Source: Tubiluchus corallicola
Lineage: Eukaryota > Priapulida > Priapulimorpha > Priapulimorphida > Tubiluchidae
Direction: 5' to 3'
Length of the DNA: 64,000 nucleotides
NCBI GenBank assembly: GCA_030141605.1
Contig: JAQGDQ010000061.1
Location: 669,685 to 733,684, forward strand
Under the pieces are notes generated by a model. That model made no database searches, was not told where the DNA came from, and saw only the letters and a program-made list of their open reading frames with translations. Position numbers and translations under genes: made by a program. Positions 24,901 through 39,983 of the stretch are shown piece after piece (positions within the stretch are counted from its first letter, which is position 1; each line of letters opens with the position of its first letter).

Positions 24901-27900
24901 CAGCCAGCAAGTGCTACAGCAGGCTTCACAATTTACACTTTACAGCACCATTAATTAGTTTGATTGTTTTGAGTGCCAAAAGAACCATGAACAATAAGAA
25001 TCCGTGAAAAATGCTTGTTGTTCATCAGTTCATTGTAGCAGCATTATTATACCGTGCAGACATAAAATTAATTTTTTGCACATTGCTTTAAATTGTTTTG
25101 TATAATGTACGGATTATCATTGCTTACTTATTTTCTACAGAGCACCAACCACAGTATGGATCCCGAGCACCAAGGCATTCTTGACAAGTAGAATACTTGT
25201 AACAATCCCGCACCACCACTTTGCTCACCTGTAAACAACAAGTACATACCTTGATTAAAGAATCATATAAAGAAACAGACAGTAGCAATTCTTCATGCTT
25301 CTCAAATGACCAACAACACTTTTAGCATTTAACTCTTTCTGTTACTTCATAAAATGGCTTACCTGCTGCAGGTAAATGGATGATTAAAAATCATTTTCTT
25401 TAAAGCACATCATGCACTTCTAAACTGTGCATTTTAATTTTGCCTCATTGGATATTTAATTTCGTGTTCATTTACTGCACATCAATTAAACAAAAGAAAC
25501 TTTTATAGGAGCAAAATGAAAAAATCGAAAAACTAGTAAAACCACAAAGAGCGCATTTATCGAGCTGCAAAATAAACTGATAGACATTGAAAACAAAATG
25601 AGTTCCACATCTGTGTTAAAATAACACTACAGCAACTTTCAGAAAATTTACGATAAGAGCAAAAGTAGTTATAAGGTTTCGACTTGTGTTTTGTAACAGC
25701 AGGAAGCACAAAAGCAACGTAGTTAGATGTGTGATTGTTTTTCAGAATTGCAAAGTGTCGAATGCATAAAGTAAGCTTACATATGAACCTGCCTGAACTT
25801 GCTTTTCGAAATTTACTCATTAAAATTCTGGACATTTCTAGGTAATCGAAAGTCACTCCCTTCTAGCAGATCAACTAACATTTGATCAGCACAGTATGAT
25901 ATAACGTGATGAAGAGGGTTCATTGGTTTTGTAAAGCAAGAATTGTCAAGTTTGTGATCAAAATAAAGCGTTCTGGTGAAAAGACAATTTTTCTTTTCTT
26001 TAATTGTATACATTGAAATGAAGTGCAAGGTTTGACTGATGCAATACCATTTTTGTATGAAACTTTAAATTAGACTGGAAGAAACCAGCTAGCGAATTGC
26101 ACACTAAACTAAATACATGGTAGTCGCTAGACGTTTAAACTTTTTAAAACTTCCTTGATGTAACGATTTGTTACCTTTCAATACTTACTTACATCATATG
26201 TTTAGGTATTTACATTGATATTACTTTGACAAACTCAAGGTAATTATGTATTAGCTAACATTAATCAAGATCTTAGAACTTGGACAATTCACTAATACAG
26301 GTTCCACAGAACTTCTTATTTTGTTTTATTTTCACAATATCTTCATTTTACCGTGTAATTTGTTTGGATTCTGTTTAAATCATTTAACATTTGTAAACCA
26401 CTTTAATTAAAATGTAAGGGAAATTGCTTTACACATTATCTTTAATGTTTGCCTTTTTTCAGATGTAATGAGAACTGCATTGCACTGAACTGTCATCGCA
26501 AAAATAGGAGCTCTGTCAGACTTACACCACCAGTGTTAACTTGAAAGCTTCAATAATTGGAACAGCAAAGCTAAGAATGAACTTCTGACACCTTGAATTT
26601 TTTCAGCAAATTGCTCGAGGGATATCTCCACTCTTCACCAACACTGCAGAAAACCTGTTGGGACCTGCACATGTATATCCAACGTCAGTGCAATTACATC
26701 ACAATGGCTGAACCCTTTCTTCTGTCAACCTTCAAATCTGGCAAAATAACCTGGTTCTTTTGCGGAACCAATCGGCCATGAATCATTGTCCAAACACTCG
26801 ACAGGGAATCCACAATTAGCTCCAATGGCGGGTTTAATTCGCACGCCAAACAGGAATCTTTAGATTAAACACGTTAAAGTAATTGCACCGCATGCCATAA
26901 GGGAGGGGGATCACACACATCAGGTCATTTTATGTGAAACTTATTAAATTACATGCTGGTGTAACAGAAATTTACGAAACGCTTATATTGCGATCCGGTT
27001 ATGAGACGAATCAATGAAATTTTTCAGAAAACTAATAAAGCAAATATCCTTTTGTTGTGGAAATGTAGAAAAATATTTGTCAGTCTTGCTAGACAACCAA
27101 AGGTTTGCTGCTAAAGTATGCAATATCTTCAACAGTCACGGAAAAAATTGAGGAGAGGCACGCATGAGAAGAATGTGGTTGAAGAATTTCGGCAGTTTGG
27201 CCATTACACAACAGTGCAGAAGTACATACAAAAAACGATGTGTGTAAGTAAAAATAAAGTAATCAGTTGAGTGACTGAAAAAAATCATTTTGTGAGAGTA
27301 ATAAGAGACAGAGACAAAGTCTTATGAGCAATAGAGACATGCGACGTTTTTACATAACCACACACACGCACGCAGCGCGCGCGCGTGCGCACGCACGCAC
27401 ACACACACATCATGCAACTCTTCCTAGAGAAAAATAGCTTGGTAGATTTGTACCACCACCTCCCTAGCACGCATTTCTGACCTTTCTTTCATGGGACTAT
27501 ACTCAGCATGCAAATGTATTGATGGGTGTACATTATATAGCTGACCTGATGAGGTGTCATCGCATACACATGCTTTTCCATGAGGTCCAAGGTCATGTCT
27601 GGCAGAACCGGCTGACCAGGGTCCACTAGCAGTTCTTCGTATTCATTGGCTGAAGTGGCACTATTGACAGTGACCTAAAAAAACAACAACATTTATTTTG
27701 TTAACAATAAACAACAAATTCAAAAAGTAAATTATAATGATTATAAATGGTAGAACAACAACGATATTCATGATTTTATAGTATTTCTGTAACTGAAAGT
27801 CAATGAATGTAATGGCGATTAATTATACAATTAATGCACATTGTCTTGTGTGGGTTTAATAGTAAACTGAGGTCAAGCCATGCAAGTTCAGTTGCATTTT

Positions 27901-30900
27901 GTTTGTCATAAGAAAATTCAACATATTAAGTGTAAGGAAATCACTGTCAGCATCAGCCACGTATTGGATAAAGAAACAACACGAATATCTGTAAGGCACA
28001 ACTGCCAAGTATTCATATATAACTCGATTTGTATAGATGCGCCGACTAAATTATAAAGTACGTGTACAGTAAGCTTAAAACAGGCAAAAATTGCAGCTTA
28101 TGCTTATTCATCGCTATGTACATGTGGGCTTAATTTACCAATAAAAAATCTAGGTTCACTAATATCAGCATAAGGCTGCAAAAAGACGTTCCAAACCTCC
28201 TTAATCTCCATAAACAAGGCAACCAATTTATTTTAAACTACTGTTTACAACATGAATTCACGTGTCAGGTTGTCATTACCCCAAGGCACAATTTATGTGT
28301 CGCACATTACGTAAAAACAAACCTTGAGTAATAACACAATTTTCTGTGAAAATATCCAGTCCAAGCAGGTGGGATTTTGAGAAAATGAGGTTAGCCTTCC
28401 ATTAGCAAACCAGTCAAGATCGAAGGGAAATGGTAGATGGAAATTATTGAATGCAGGGGAAAAGTAGTCAGCATTAAAAGCATAACGGGTGCTCAGAGCA
28501 CTGAGCTGAATCGGTTTTTTGCTGTTAGTATTTCGCCAGAAGAGAATTTTTATTAAAACCACCACGTTAGAGCGCCATTTCAAGTGGTCAAATCGCTCAT
28601 GCACATATAAAATTTAGCCGAGAACGCTGACTAAATGACCCGCAATTGCCGAAAACTATTCTACTTTCAACCTTGGGAACTGCTGGGTTAAAGAGAAAGC
28701 TATACAGCACTGTATTGCTATTGTTTGATCTATTCTTAAATGACTCAGTAGGCTAAGGTAATGTTATTACTTAGGGTACTTAGGATAATGTGCACATTTG
28801 GATTTTTGCAGTGATTCACCTTGTATTTGTATTAATATTTTATAAATACTATAAAAAGCTGGTTTAGGTCACGTGACTTAATTTGAGTGTATAAAAACTG
28901 GATGGCCGACATTAGCCGATGGTCGACATTACCCCATTATATCCTACTGGGGTATAATGGGGTAATGGACAAACACATATATTCTAAAGAAAATAGACAA
29001 GAATTAAGCTCTTTTTCGCAACCCGAACGGGTTGGGGCATTACTCTAAGCAAAAATATATCAAATTTTGCACCAGTAGAAACGATGCATTTAAGGTAGGA
29101 TATTCTTCAAAATTCAGATATGCTTCAGAAATTGCTGCTAATCCAGCATTGTTCGATGCCGTGCTTAGCCTTCAAGCATAAAGCTCGAGGAATGGCTTTT
29201 ACAGCTTTGTGAAACAAACTCTCCAGTAGACGCATATTAAGTAAACTGCATATAGGAGAACTTCAAACTACAGGTAACGTTTAGGAACTAACTTTGCAGC
29301 TGCAGCAACAACGCCATGGTACTATTAAAAACTCGAAGAAAAATCGATATGCTGCACCAAACCCAAACCCATCGATTTTGGTTGCAAATTATTTTTCTCT
29401 TCTGTGTTAATAGAACACGACCCTCCATTGATTCCTAATACAAAGCAATTAACTTGAAGATGTGAGAAGAGGCTTTATTAATGCAGCGAACCGAGCAAAT
29501 AACTTGACGCTTTTTGCAAGAAAACTCGTGTCTATTTAGCTGCACACGCGTGCCAACAGATAACATCAATGAAAAAAAGATGCTGACACTAATAATAGCA
29601 TTCGACCTTCAAGACTGTTGGCCATAAAATTAATTTAAGCAAGTCGAAATCAATTGGCGTCGTGTTGTGTAGTACGAATTAGTCTTCCTTTCATTAAAAT
29701 AAAAAAGGCTGTTGTTAAAGGAAAGCCGTGACTCTACAGTCGCGTTCATTACCAATACAAACAATACAGTGCACTACAACACAATGCAACAGCACAGCAC
29801 AGCACAATACTGTACAACAAACGTCACTCCAATCTCTATTGCCTTTCGTTACCAAACCATAAATGTTTCTACTGGTGAATTGGTGAATTTGAACTTGTTA
29901 AGGAACAGCAACAACGTAATGATTAAGACAAAAGTGCGTGTTAAAACACTAGAGGAAATTGAAAATGGCATGCAACAACAAAAAAATTAGTATACGATAC
30001 GTATTGATATTGCAGGCCTCTCAACTACAGAATGACCGAAATTTCTGTATGTAACAGTAAGCCGACAGGGGAGATAGATGCCTACACTGCTTGACGAAAT
30101 CAATAGCGTTTATCCTCCCCAGTGATACTAACAGCAACATTAGCTACCAGAGGAAGCCACTTTGCACGTGATTCTCCCAGCGTGTGACCAACCCGCGCCA
30201 TACAGAGATTCTTCCTCACCAATGACTGACGCACACACCAAACTGATGATTTGGGGGTTTAATATCAACACAGTGCACGTTGATTTGTCAGCACCCCCAC
30301 AGAGGTTGACGCTGGAGATAGAAATTCATTCGTAAAATAAGGCAGATAGAAACTGGGACTCACGCAGACTCTGACTGGGACTGAAACAGATACGTACTTT
30401 CAGTAACAAAATATTCGATGGCGACTTCTACTGATCCTTGTGTTCTGGTACCTCAGAAATGATGACCTTGATATTTTGTGAAACCAGCAATTCCCTGTTT
30501 TCCTACCTATATTGAAAGACAGCAGAATGTGGCCGTTGGTACTTTCACAATGTTTGATCGAAGTTCACTAATAGAACTATCTTGTCCATGGCCACAATGG
30601 CGCCATCAGACGGCCTCAAAAGCAAGCAGCTTTCTCAATAAATTTGATAATCGAGTAAATGAAATTAAATTACACAACAGACGTGATAACGCTGCACAAA
30701 ACGAATTTTCTACAATCGCAACTGATGAAAGCGTCATTGTAAATAAAGGTCAACTTGGAAAGAACTTTTAAATTGAGACAGGTCTATGTAATCAGTTCAG
30801 CAAACATTAATTCTACATCAGTACATTAGCTTACAAGTCCTCTGGAGATGGAACTGAATGAGATTACACCTATGCAATCTGGAATTACTTGCCACCGTTT

Positions 30901-33900
30901 GCTGGGTTATTAAATTGCTAAGCCAGCGATTTTCCCCCAAGATTTGCAAGTTGCAATTATTCCGGGCTTAAGGAGCGATTGCTCCCCGCACCCTTAAAGC
31001 TGTAATCCCAGTGATTTGCAGTTTTGTCTTCATCTGTTGATGGCGCGTTATTAGAAGCAATGGACTGTTTTGCAGCGGATGTAAACTAATTACAGGGTCT
31101 GCTAAGAGATTTAAAAGAAAATGTGCCGATTGGAGTCTAATTAAGTACAACGTACTGTACAAACTTATTCAGCCATAGTCGCCAGAATTGTTAAAAGCCA
31201 CCTTTCTAGTTTTTATTTTAGAGGAATCATTTAGGAGCACTTCAGTCTTACGAAGCTGTTAACATATGTATAGTTAGTAAACTATGGTTTCGATAAGACT
31301 AGGTATACTTTTAGTAATTTCTGAACTCAACCATTTCGTCTCAAGCCGAAACTATCCCACTGATTTAATGCTATGAACTTTCCCAAAAGCTGCTTCTTTT
31401 CGGTGTCCGCTCTGTGATTATACGTAACTACATCAATAATTTCAACAAAAGATATCTGCACTCGGTGTTTCCAATGTGGCAGATTCACGATAGCACCTAA
31501 ATAGATAATACATCTGTACACAGATGTCCCGAATCGCCAAAGTTTGTACATCTTACACACAGTACACCATATACTCCAGTAAAATTGAAATTCTGATCGC
31601 GCGCAGTACGTCTTTGTTTATTGCTTAACCACAGACGAATGATTAAACCTTCTTCTGACGTCGTTTATCTACTTTAGTGGAATTTTATCGTAGCAAGAGG
31701 AATGACTTGGTGCAATTTTTAAGGCCATTAAACCGCCGATTCTGAGCGAGTCTGTTAATAAAATTGGAATACCAATGGAAGCCGAAGCTAGAGGAGACGG
31801 TGATTCGTACAGAGAAACAATAATGTACAGCATCTCAGAAAGCTTTAATTTACATTTTAAATCTTCAAGTCCCGGGATCTATTTTTCATTAACAAAAAAT
31901 ATATCTAATGTACTGAAAAAAGGTAGACGCAATTAATCCCAACTTTCCAAGAACATATGTAAACGGCTCCAAGTTTTAACTTCCATAGGCTTTAATAAGA
32001 GCTTTTGCTACTGTCTCCCGTGAGATTTCGTATTTTTTTAAACTACAGGATCAGTTTTACACCCATAAGAGGATGTGCATATCATTAATAAAAAAATCCA
32101 CAATTAAGAACAAGGAATTTCTGAACATTTTAATTAATTGTCACTAAGAATTAGTAGCATAGTATTTTATATATAGGGATGCTTAGAGGTTTTACAATTC
32201 TACACATATCGGAAATCTGCATTCAAAAAGGCACCTTTTTATTTGACAAAGTGACTTCCAGTAGCTCTGTGTAGTATGCATAGATACAAACAGGAAATCC
32301 TACGCACCTAAAACAACACCCTCACCGGATGGTTCGGTTAGAAAAGGGTGAATTATTTTCGACAACCCTCAATTATTTCAGACAGAGGTGTCTCGCGTGT
32401 ACAATCAACTTCATCGAAGAAAGAACCTGTTGCTATCTAGTCAAATAAATTATTGTCTTTTAGTCGCACAATGCATGGTCTGAAAAGCAGTTTCGAACAA
32501 TAATAGAAGAATATCTTTAATAACTGCAGCCAGGGAGGTTACTAGGCAGACATCGATATGAATTTACTAACGCAATTTCCACCAACTCAATGAATCAGTT
32601 TTGTTAGTAATTTAAAATACGAAAGAGTTTTTTCACTAATTAATTATGACTGTGATTGCCAGACTTATTTTATAAACCATTGCAGTTTATTTTGCTAATT
32701 ATTACCCACTGCTGATAATTAGATGAAGAAAAGGGACGCTAGAAAATTGTTGACCAATCGGGATTTGAACCCGAGTTTTTTTTTCTGTTAATAATTTTTA
32801 AATTAATGGGTTGAAGAAAAGTTTTTGACAGAGACTGAACTACAGTCTTATTATGCTGCCTGAGCGTGTTATCACACTCAGTAATACCCAGCCCACTTTT
32901 AGAAGTTCCAATCGGGATATATTCCTTGTCAACTTTTTCAAAGCAGTTATCCTTTCGTTACTAAAATGCTTAGGAAAAGCCAAGCCTTAGCACAAAACCC
33001 TGACGAAGGTAATATCTACACCTTATTAACCAAGAAGACTCTGTCGCAAAGCCCAGAGGTAATGACACTTGACACCATGTGCATATGACACCTCTTATTG
33101 ATCCATTGCCATCAAGAGAAGTTCACAAAGGTACAAGTAGCTCTTCGCTATGCTCATTAAAGACCATAACCCGTCTCATTAACCAAGAGCTATTACAGCT
33201 CCTAACAGGAACCACTGTCCAGTAAACAGCTGATGTGACTCATATTCCATTCTCTCTCCTCCGCGGCCACATAATTCATCACCTAGCCATAAATAGCATA
33301 CAATAATAATGATAGGACACATATAGATAGAAGTGTACAGGCTGCAGGCTATTGTGTATATTGTATACACAACGGGCTGTGCACATTATTATAAGCTGCT
33401 GCATACAAAAGCACGAGTAAACACATTTAATATTGGAATTTTCTGAATGAATTCGACCATTCAACTCCTGCACGGAAGCTGTTGTTGCTATGGAAGACGC
33501 AGTGCTGAGAAAAAGGTGAAAGTATTGTGTTCCACAGCAGCATCAGTGTGAGTCATACCAAGGATAATCACTTAGAAAGCTGGTCATGTACTCCTTAGTG
33601 AACGAGATACAGGGTTTCTCTACAAGGAGTCACAGGGCTTCTTTATTAGCAAAATGTGATTAAAAGCTTTGGATGTAGGCATATCGAGCTTTTTACACTT
33701 GGCAGGTTGGGGATGTTTTCTTACGAAAAATAAAATTTCACTATGTAAAGCAGATTCTTTCCACACCACCATCTTTTGGTTGGTCGGACAATCAGACACG
33801 TACGTATACACGTAACTTAGTCATTAGTTCCTATATTGCTGTGTAAAATGTGTAATGTAAAGAGAAAAAAGAGCAAAGAAAAAGGGGGAGAAAGAGGAGG

Positions 33901-33927
33901 AAAGGAGAGAGACAAAGGAGTTAGAGT

Positions 33928-33987
<60 letters not shown>

Positions 33988-36900
33988 TTCATCTGAATAA
34001 TAATTTGTTTGAAATCAAAAAAGGTGACGAAAAGGGTAAGACTGTAACAATAGCTAGTCAGTCAAGAGATGATTTTTGTCAGTTTTAAAAGGCAGCTTCT
34101 TAATATTCATGACCAGACTTAGACTACATACAAAAAATGTCCATATTGCCTTGCCTTCAATTTACCAGCAGGAAATGAAAGCTATATAGCTGCATGCAGA
34201 CGAGGGTATACCCAAACAAAAGCATGAAGAAATCGATTGAGTTGGTTTACTCTGTATATTCCATACAATCTACTACAGGAAATCAGTTTTACTCAGTAAC
34301 TATTTCATTTTATAAACTCTTTGTTGAGAGGCGTGCATACATTTAACACGTTTGAAGCAATGGTTGCTACATTATACAGAAATGTTTGCCCACCTTTAAC
34401 AAAGCCTGCATTCCAGCCATTCCCACCCAGTTGTACATTAGGAGCTCTATGGTTTGTTAATCACATTCCAGAGAAGGAGTTAATCCCAGCTACTCAGAAA
34501 TAAACTACTTTGGAGGAGGAGAAATAGGTAATTAGTGCACTTAACAACAGCATTGTAGTCATACGGATCTTGGCTCAGCGCGACCTTCTAAATACTTTAA
34601 TATTACTTTTCATGGGTGGCGCTAGTTGAAAACACCTTGCGATGCATCTATGACTCCAATGTTGGGATAATAAATACTGCAAAGCATATAGTCTTACTAT
34701 TCAAAAGAAAATGAATGCATTAGACCTTGCACAACCTTTTGTGGACATGTAGCTATACTTAATACAGCAAACTTGTGTTAATAATGACACTAAATACGGT
34801 AAAAGTTTACAGTAATATGATAAGTAGCAATTACAGTCAAGTGAGGTGACCATGGGTTGAAATTCACCAGATGAAATTAAGTGAAACATCATGGGATTAG
34901 TTGAGAGTTTAGCTCTACCAAACAGTTAGTGTTCACTTTCATTCAAACTGGATACATTGCCCCTCCTAAACGCTGTCCTAGCTAATCCACGGTTAGCGAA
35001 CGATCAGTTCCATATCACTGCCCCACAAAAGCTTTAGGGCTCATGCAGCCCCCAGGGTCCTTGAACTAGCAGCGTTCTAATCTGACGGGTCTATAAATGT
35101 TGATAGATTTCTTGATTATGTAGTGTTAACTGCATTTTTCAGGATAAATTTGCGAGGCATTATGAGTGTCGTTCTTCCAACCAGTTGAAACTATAGCATG
35201 TGCGAAATGATTCATATGCCGTTTTACCAGTTAATTACATTCTCATGACCACTACGTTTTGTACTGGATAACAAAGACTACCAAATTAAAGGTGCCAAAA
35301 TTGAGAAAAATTTTGCCGCCAGCCTAAGATCATTAACCATCCTGCAACAAAAACTACGTAATTATAACACTCTCTGAAGCGATCAGCCACATTTTCACCC
35401 TTTCAAATTCAAACCTTTTCACAGCTCATAACAAGTTTGGGTTTTTCTAAGTATAGGCGTGGGTCAACAAAAAATGAAAGGCTCTCCGTTTTATGGACTG
35501 TAAAAATATTATGGGACCAAAAGAAGAAAATGTGAAAGTATTTTGCAAAACACACAACACCAGCAAACCGCTCAAACAACTCTTTACTAATCATGTTTAG
35601 CTTGTCTCAGGACGAATTTTCAGCACAACAAACTATGATCCAACGACAACAGACAAAGGAATTTAAGGACGGTAGTAAATTAAATTCACCGGCATAGGAA
35701 TTTACCAAGATGTCATTCAATTGTTGTGAAAAGACCCTACGAACAAATGGAATTAGACTCCAGAAACAGAAGACAACATGAAAGCCGACATCCAAGTATT
35801 ATTGTACTCGTGTAACTGATCTTTAAGTAGAAAGACATCCAAATCAAATACGTAAATTAATTAATGATCTGCAATTTTTAGGGAGGAAACATGCAGACAT
35901 GAGATAAAGAGCATCCAAGCATTAGTATAAGATAAATAAAACCGATTAACGATGCTACAATAAAAGACATAGCATAGCTTGTGCTTTTTAGCTCCGTTTT
36001 ACAATAAAAGAATGCATGTAATTTGTAAAAAGACCATAGGCAACTTTTGTTATAGAAATTTTTGCTAATTATTTGAGGAATGAGGATGTCAAATAGCGCT
36101 AACTTTAACTAACTAGACACACAGGCGTGGTGAGTCAATGAAGGCGCTGCGAGTAACACTTGTTCAGAGCCAATAGAATTTTTTCATATGGACTTTCCAA
36201 GTTATCTTACAGGCCACTAGAATACAAGTCTGAGCTTTTTAAAAACTATCTGTGTCTACACAGTGTGTAAGCAGAAAGTTTAGTATAGTTTGTCCATTAA
36301 GTTTGGCCCAAGAGTGCGTCGCAGTTTCTGAAAGCTGTTGAAAGAAAGAAAAAAGATGGTTGAAACTGAAAACATCTGGCCAACACATTAGGACCTGTAC
36401 AGCTGTGCGCTACAGAAAAAACATCATTTATCAGTAAAAATATGCAGAGTTTTAAAAAGGCTAGTTTGAGCTTTTATGTGCTCCGATATGCAGGTTTTTA
36501 ACATTAAGGTTAGCTTTAAATGCCCCGAACAAAACAAAAACCACTTGTGTTGACGAACACAAAAGCCACTGTGCACGAAATAATGCTGCTTCAAGTTCAA
36601 CTACTGAAAGAAAACCTACTACAAGAAAAAGCAGAGGAATGCCTTTTGGAAAACTACATGTCAGAGACTATTAAATTGCAAAGTTTGCAGTTTCTTTTTG
36701 AACTAAGTATAACCTCTTTAAGAGTTTGTATTGTTTTTAGTTTTGTAATATACAGTAGTGTTTTCAATGTACTGTACCTGTACACAGTTATGCGCAGTGA
36801 TGACAAGCAAAAATAAAATTATATTCACTGTGACTGATTAAAAAAAATCAATAAATTTGTAGTTGCCGGACAACAGCTCAGCATACTTCTGGCATGCAAT

Positions 36901-39900
36901 CTTGATTGTATTATAGACTATAGCAGAGTGCATTATATAGTTTTCCACAAAAACTGTTTCCGTTGTGACTATTGTGTCAAGAATTTGCGAATGTACTAGT
37001 AAAGCGACAAACAATAACTTAAATAACTAATGTTAAATTAGTAATACATGATTCACATAAATGCTTCAACTCGAGGATACGACGAGAAGGCCAATAGTTT
37101 AGTTACTATGATTAGGCGTGTACCTACAGTATGTGACATTCGTTTATTATGAAACTCATGCACGACCACCACGACTATCTCTTAATGCCAAACAGCTTAA
37201 TCAAACTGAATGCACGAAAATTCCACTCTGAAATATACAATAATTAAAAACCTAGTTTTAGCTTATGACAGAAGTGTTAAACTACAATAAAGCTAGTAAC
37301 GTTCAAGAGGGTCACGCATTGTCCTGACCAGTATTCACGTTTTTGTCAATGGAGTTAATTTAAATTTCAAATTCTGCACAAGAAGAACGGAACAGGAGCA
37401 GAACTAAAACCAGTTCCTCGTTTCTCACTGACGTAGTCCCAAATCTGTTAAAAGGTAGCAATTACTGCCTTCCAAAGAACTCGGGGCGACGTTCGGCTGG
37501 CTTACAAAACGAAACAAAGGATTGGTTTAGCGGATACACTCAATGCGAGATTTTTTAAGGGTATTGTTTGTAAAATGAACCCTCTGTGTCAGAGCGCAAA
37601 GTACAGCCAGGGGCTGTTACGGCACGGGCTGGCAAGGTGTGGTTTTAAACCGAGTCGACATCGCGGATACGAATAGGTACTGTGTTTAAACTACTTCAGC
37701 GACCATTCCACGACTTATTCAAATTCTGCAGGCTTTCCGAAAACAACGTTCTGCATTGAAACGAGAAGAGGGGTAAACAAAATCAGCGAGTACGATGTTT
37801 GAATCAGGTTACACTGCTAGGCATTGATGGAGTAGCTAAGAAAACAAATTTTGTATAGGAAGTGGCAATAGTAATGACACAATGCAAATGTTTATAAACG
37901 AGCACTGAAAAATACCCGTTGAGATAATATGGGCTATTAGTGCAAAACGTGTGTAACTAAAAAAGAAACTTCTTGAAAAAGATGATTTTTGTTGATAACT
38001 TTTAGTTTTGCATGAAAACTGTGAATTAGTCACTTAATAGCTTCACAAAACCCAAATTCAAAAGAGAAATGCTCTGTCAAAGCACAAAAATGAGTCAAAT
38101 AAGTAAAAAAGAGTTTTTCTGAATATCCGCTAGTTTTTCCTGTCAAATTCCCCTTTTCAGCAGTTTGGTAAAATTGTTTAGTCCTTCCTCAAAGCAAAGC
38201 ATATCCGACTCTTTTCTAATGTTATCTGTTTTTATAAAGTGCACTAAATTAGTAAAAAAATACTTGTTGCAAGAAAAGTTGTTGTTTTCTGTCTCTTTGG
38301 GGCGATTATGATACAATGCTAGGTTCTTTTTTATGTACATACACGTAATGTATTACTTATGCAAACATTATGCAATGTAAATTGCAAATAGGTTTATAAA
38401 TTCTGCTGAATATTTTGCATTAATCATTTGGGTAAATTAACATTACGGATATTTTACAACTCACCTTTTTCAACTTGCCGTCTCCTGTACCAACGAAGGC
38501 CACTGTTACACCCTGTACTTGAGTGGTGACCACAGATGTGAGTTGTGTTCTGCCATATGTCAACAATGGCTTGGCAGTGACTGGAAACTGACCATCTAGG
38601 TGAATGTTGATGTCAATGTCAATGGCACAAAAATCATCCTCAATGACTAGAGGGCTCTGAAAATGGCAGAGGAAAGAAAAAATTATAAAACATGTTCTAC
38701 ATGGCAACTATAAATAACTAATTTTTATAAATTTTAGTACTAAATTTGCAGTGCAATTAGACGGCTGTTAAAATAAATGAAATGTGTAACAGTTATTTTT
38801 TACGTAGGGTGGATTTAGTTTAATTTTAAGTGGTTGTGGAAGGACTGGAACCAATCCAGTAAGAGTAAACCTTTTTAGCACGTGAACTTCAATGAGGTAA
38901 AAAATCAGATGATTACAGCGGTGAAACCATCCAAAAGCAAATTTCCTGACGGTCACCCATCCATTATTTAGAGCATGGAGTTGTTTAACTTTGGCTAAAA
39001 AGCACCGACCGCGGCCATTAAGATATTCCCCTTGCTGAACGTATTATAACAAAAAACTTATTAAAAAACCGAAAACAAATGTGGCTAACTATGTTCCCAA
39101 AACATTATCACTTATCCAGTTTTAGACCATGTCGAGCAATATCCACCACATTTGAGTTGCAGCTGTGTTACAATGCAGATGGAAAAATGTCAAATCTGAA
39201 TGATGAAAATATCAGAGAAATATTACAAAAACTCCCAGTGATAAAAGGAAAGACATGAAAGAAAAACTCTCTCTTCAAAAAGCTGTTAATGGTGTTTTGG
39301 GACTCTTTTTGGTTAACGTGTAAAGTCAGCCGGCTCGTTTATCAAATCGCATAGCTTTGTCCTTAACTTGCCTATTGATCAAACAGTAAAAACTTCCAGA
39401 GAAAAGAGCCATAGCATGCTGCAGCTGCAATACAAAGAAACTGGTGGACGGCAATTTTTAGTAATTGAAAGTCTAGTGGTTTTATGTGTGTGAGAGAGGT
39501 CACAATAAGTTGAATATGAATATGAGAAGGTGGAGGGAAAAACCTGGGGATTTTCTCTAATTTTTCGTAAGAGGAAACGCCATAAGAAGAGAAACGTGCT
39601 TTTAGTGACTTCGGACTATGGCTAATTAGAATCCAGGTAAAAAAGTCACAGGTAAAAAAGTCGCAGGACAAAAGTCACAAAAAAGAAATAATCCTAACCA
39701 CAATTAAATTTAATTAATTGTGACTTTTTTTCTTAGCCAAAATTGACTCATGTGACTGTATTACAGTCACTGGGTAGCCATTATGTAACCAGTATGTCTG
39801 GCATTATTAATTAATGCCAAGTATTACTGTTTTACAATATTATATGAATTTATGCACATTATCATAGGTCAATAAGTTTTGCTCAGTCTTAGGCATCAAT

Positions 39901-39944
39901 TATTTTGTAATGTAGTATGAGAAACTGATAATAATAATAACAAC

Positions 39945-39983
<39 letters not shown>

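Larger units (their letters stand above)
27675..38464 (-). other. Plexin intron 2 (10.8 kb)
   Basis: The largest intron. Contains a 14-bp-arm hairpin (28928-28966), a SINE-like tRNA relic (about 32755-32900), a long (AG)n tract (33929-33984), and a 98-codon plus-strand open frame with a coiled-coil-like start (36520-36816). Remaining sequence is AT-rich with only short chance open frames. Confidence 0.8.

Noticed and set aside
28293-28604. 103-codon minus-strand frame in a plexin intron
   Set aside because: Looks somewhat protein-like but has no recognisable motif, and an in-frame plexin insert here is not needed: exons 2 and 3 join in phase with continuous Sema sequence.
35030-35090. tRNA-like word on the minus strand (TAGTTCAAGGACCC)
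   Set aside because: Isolated B box-like match only.
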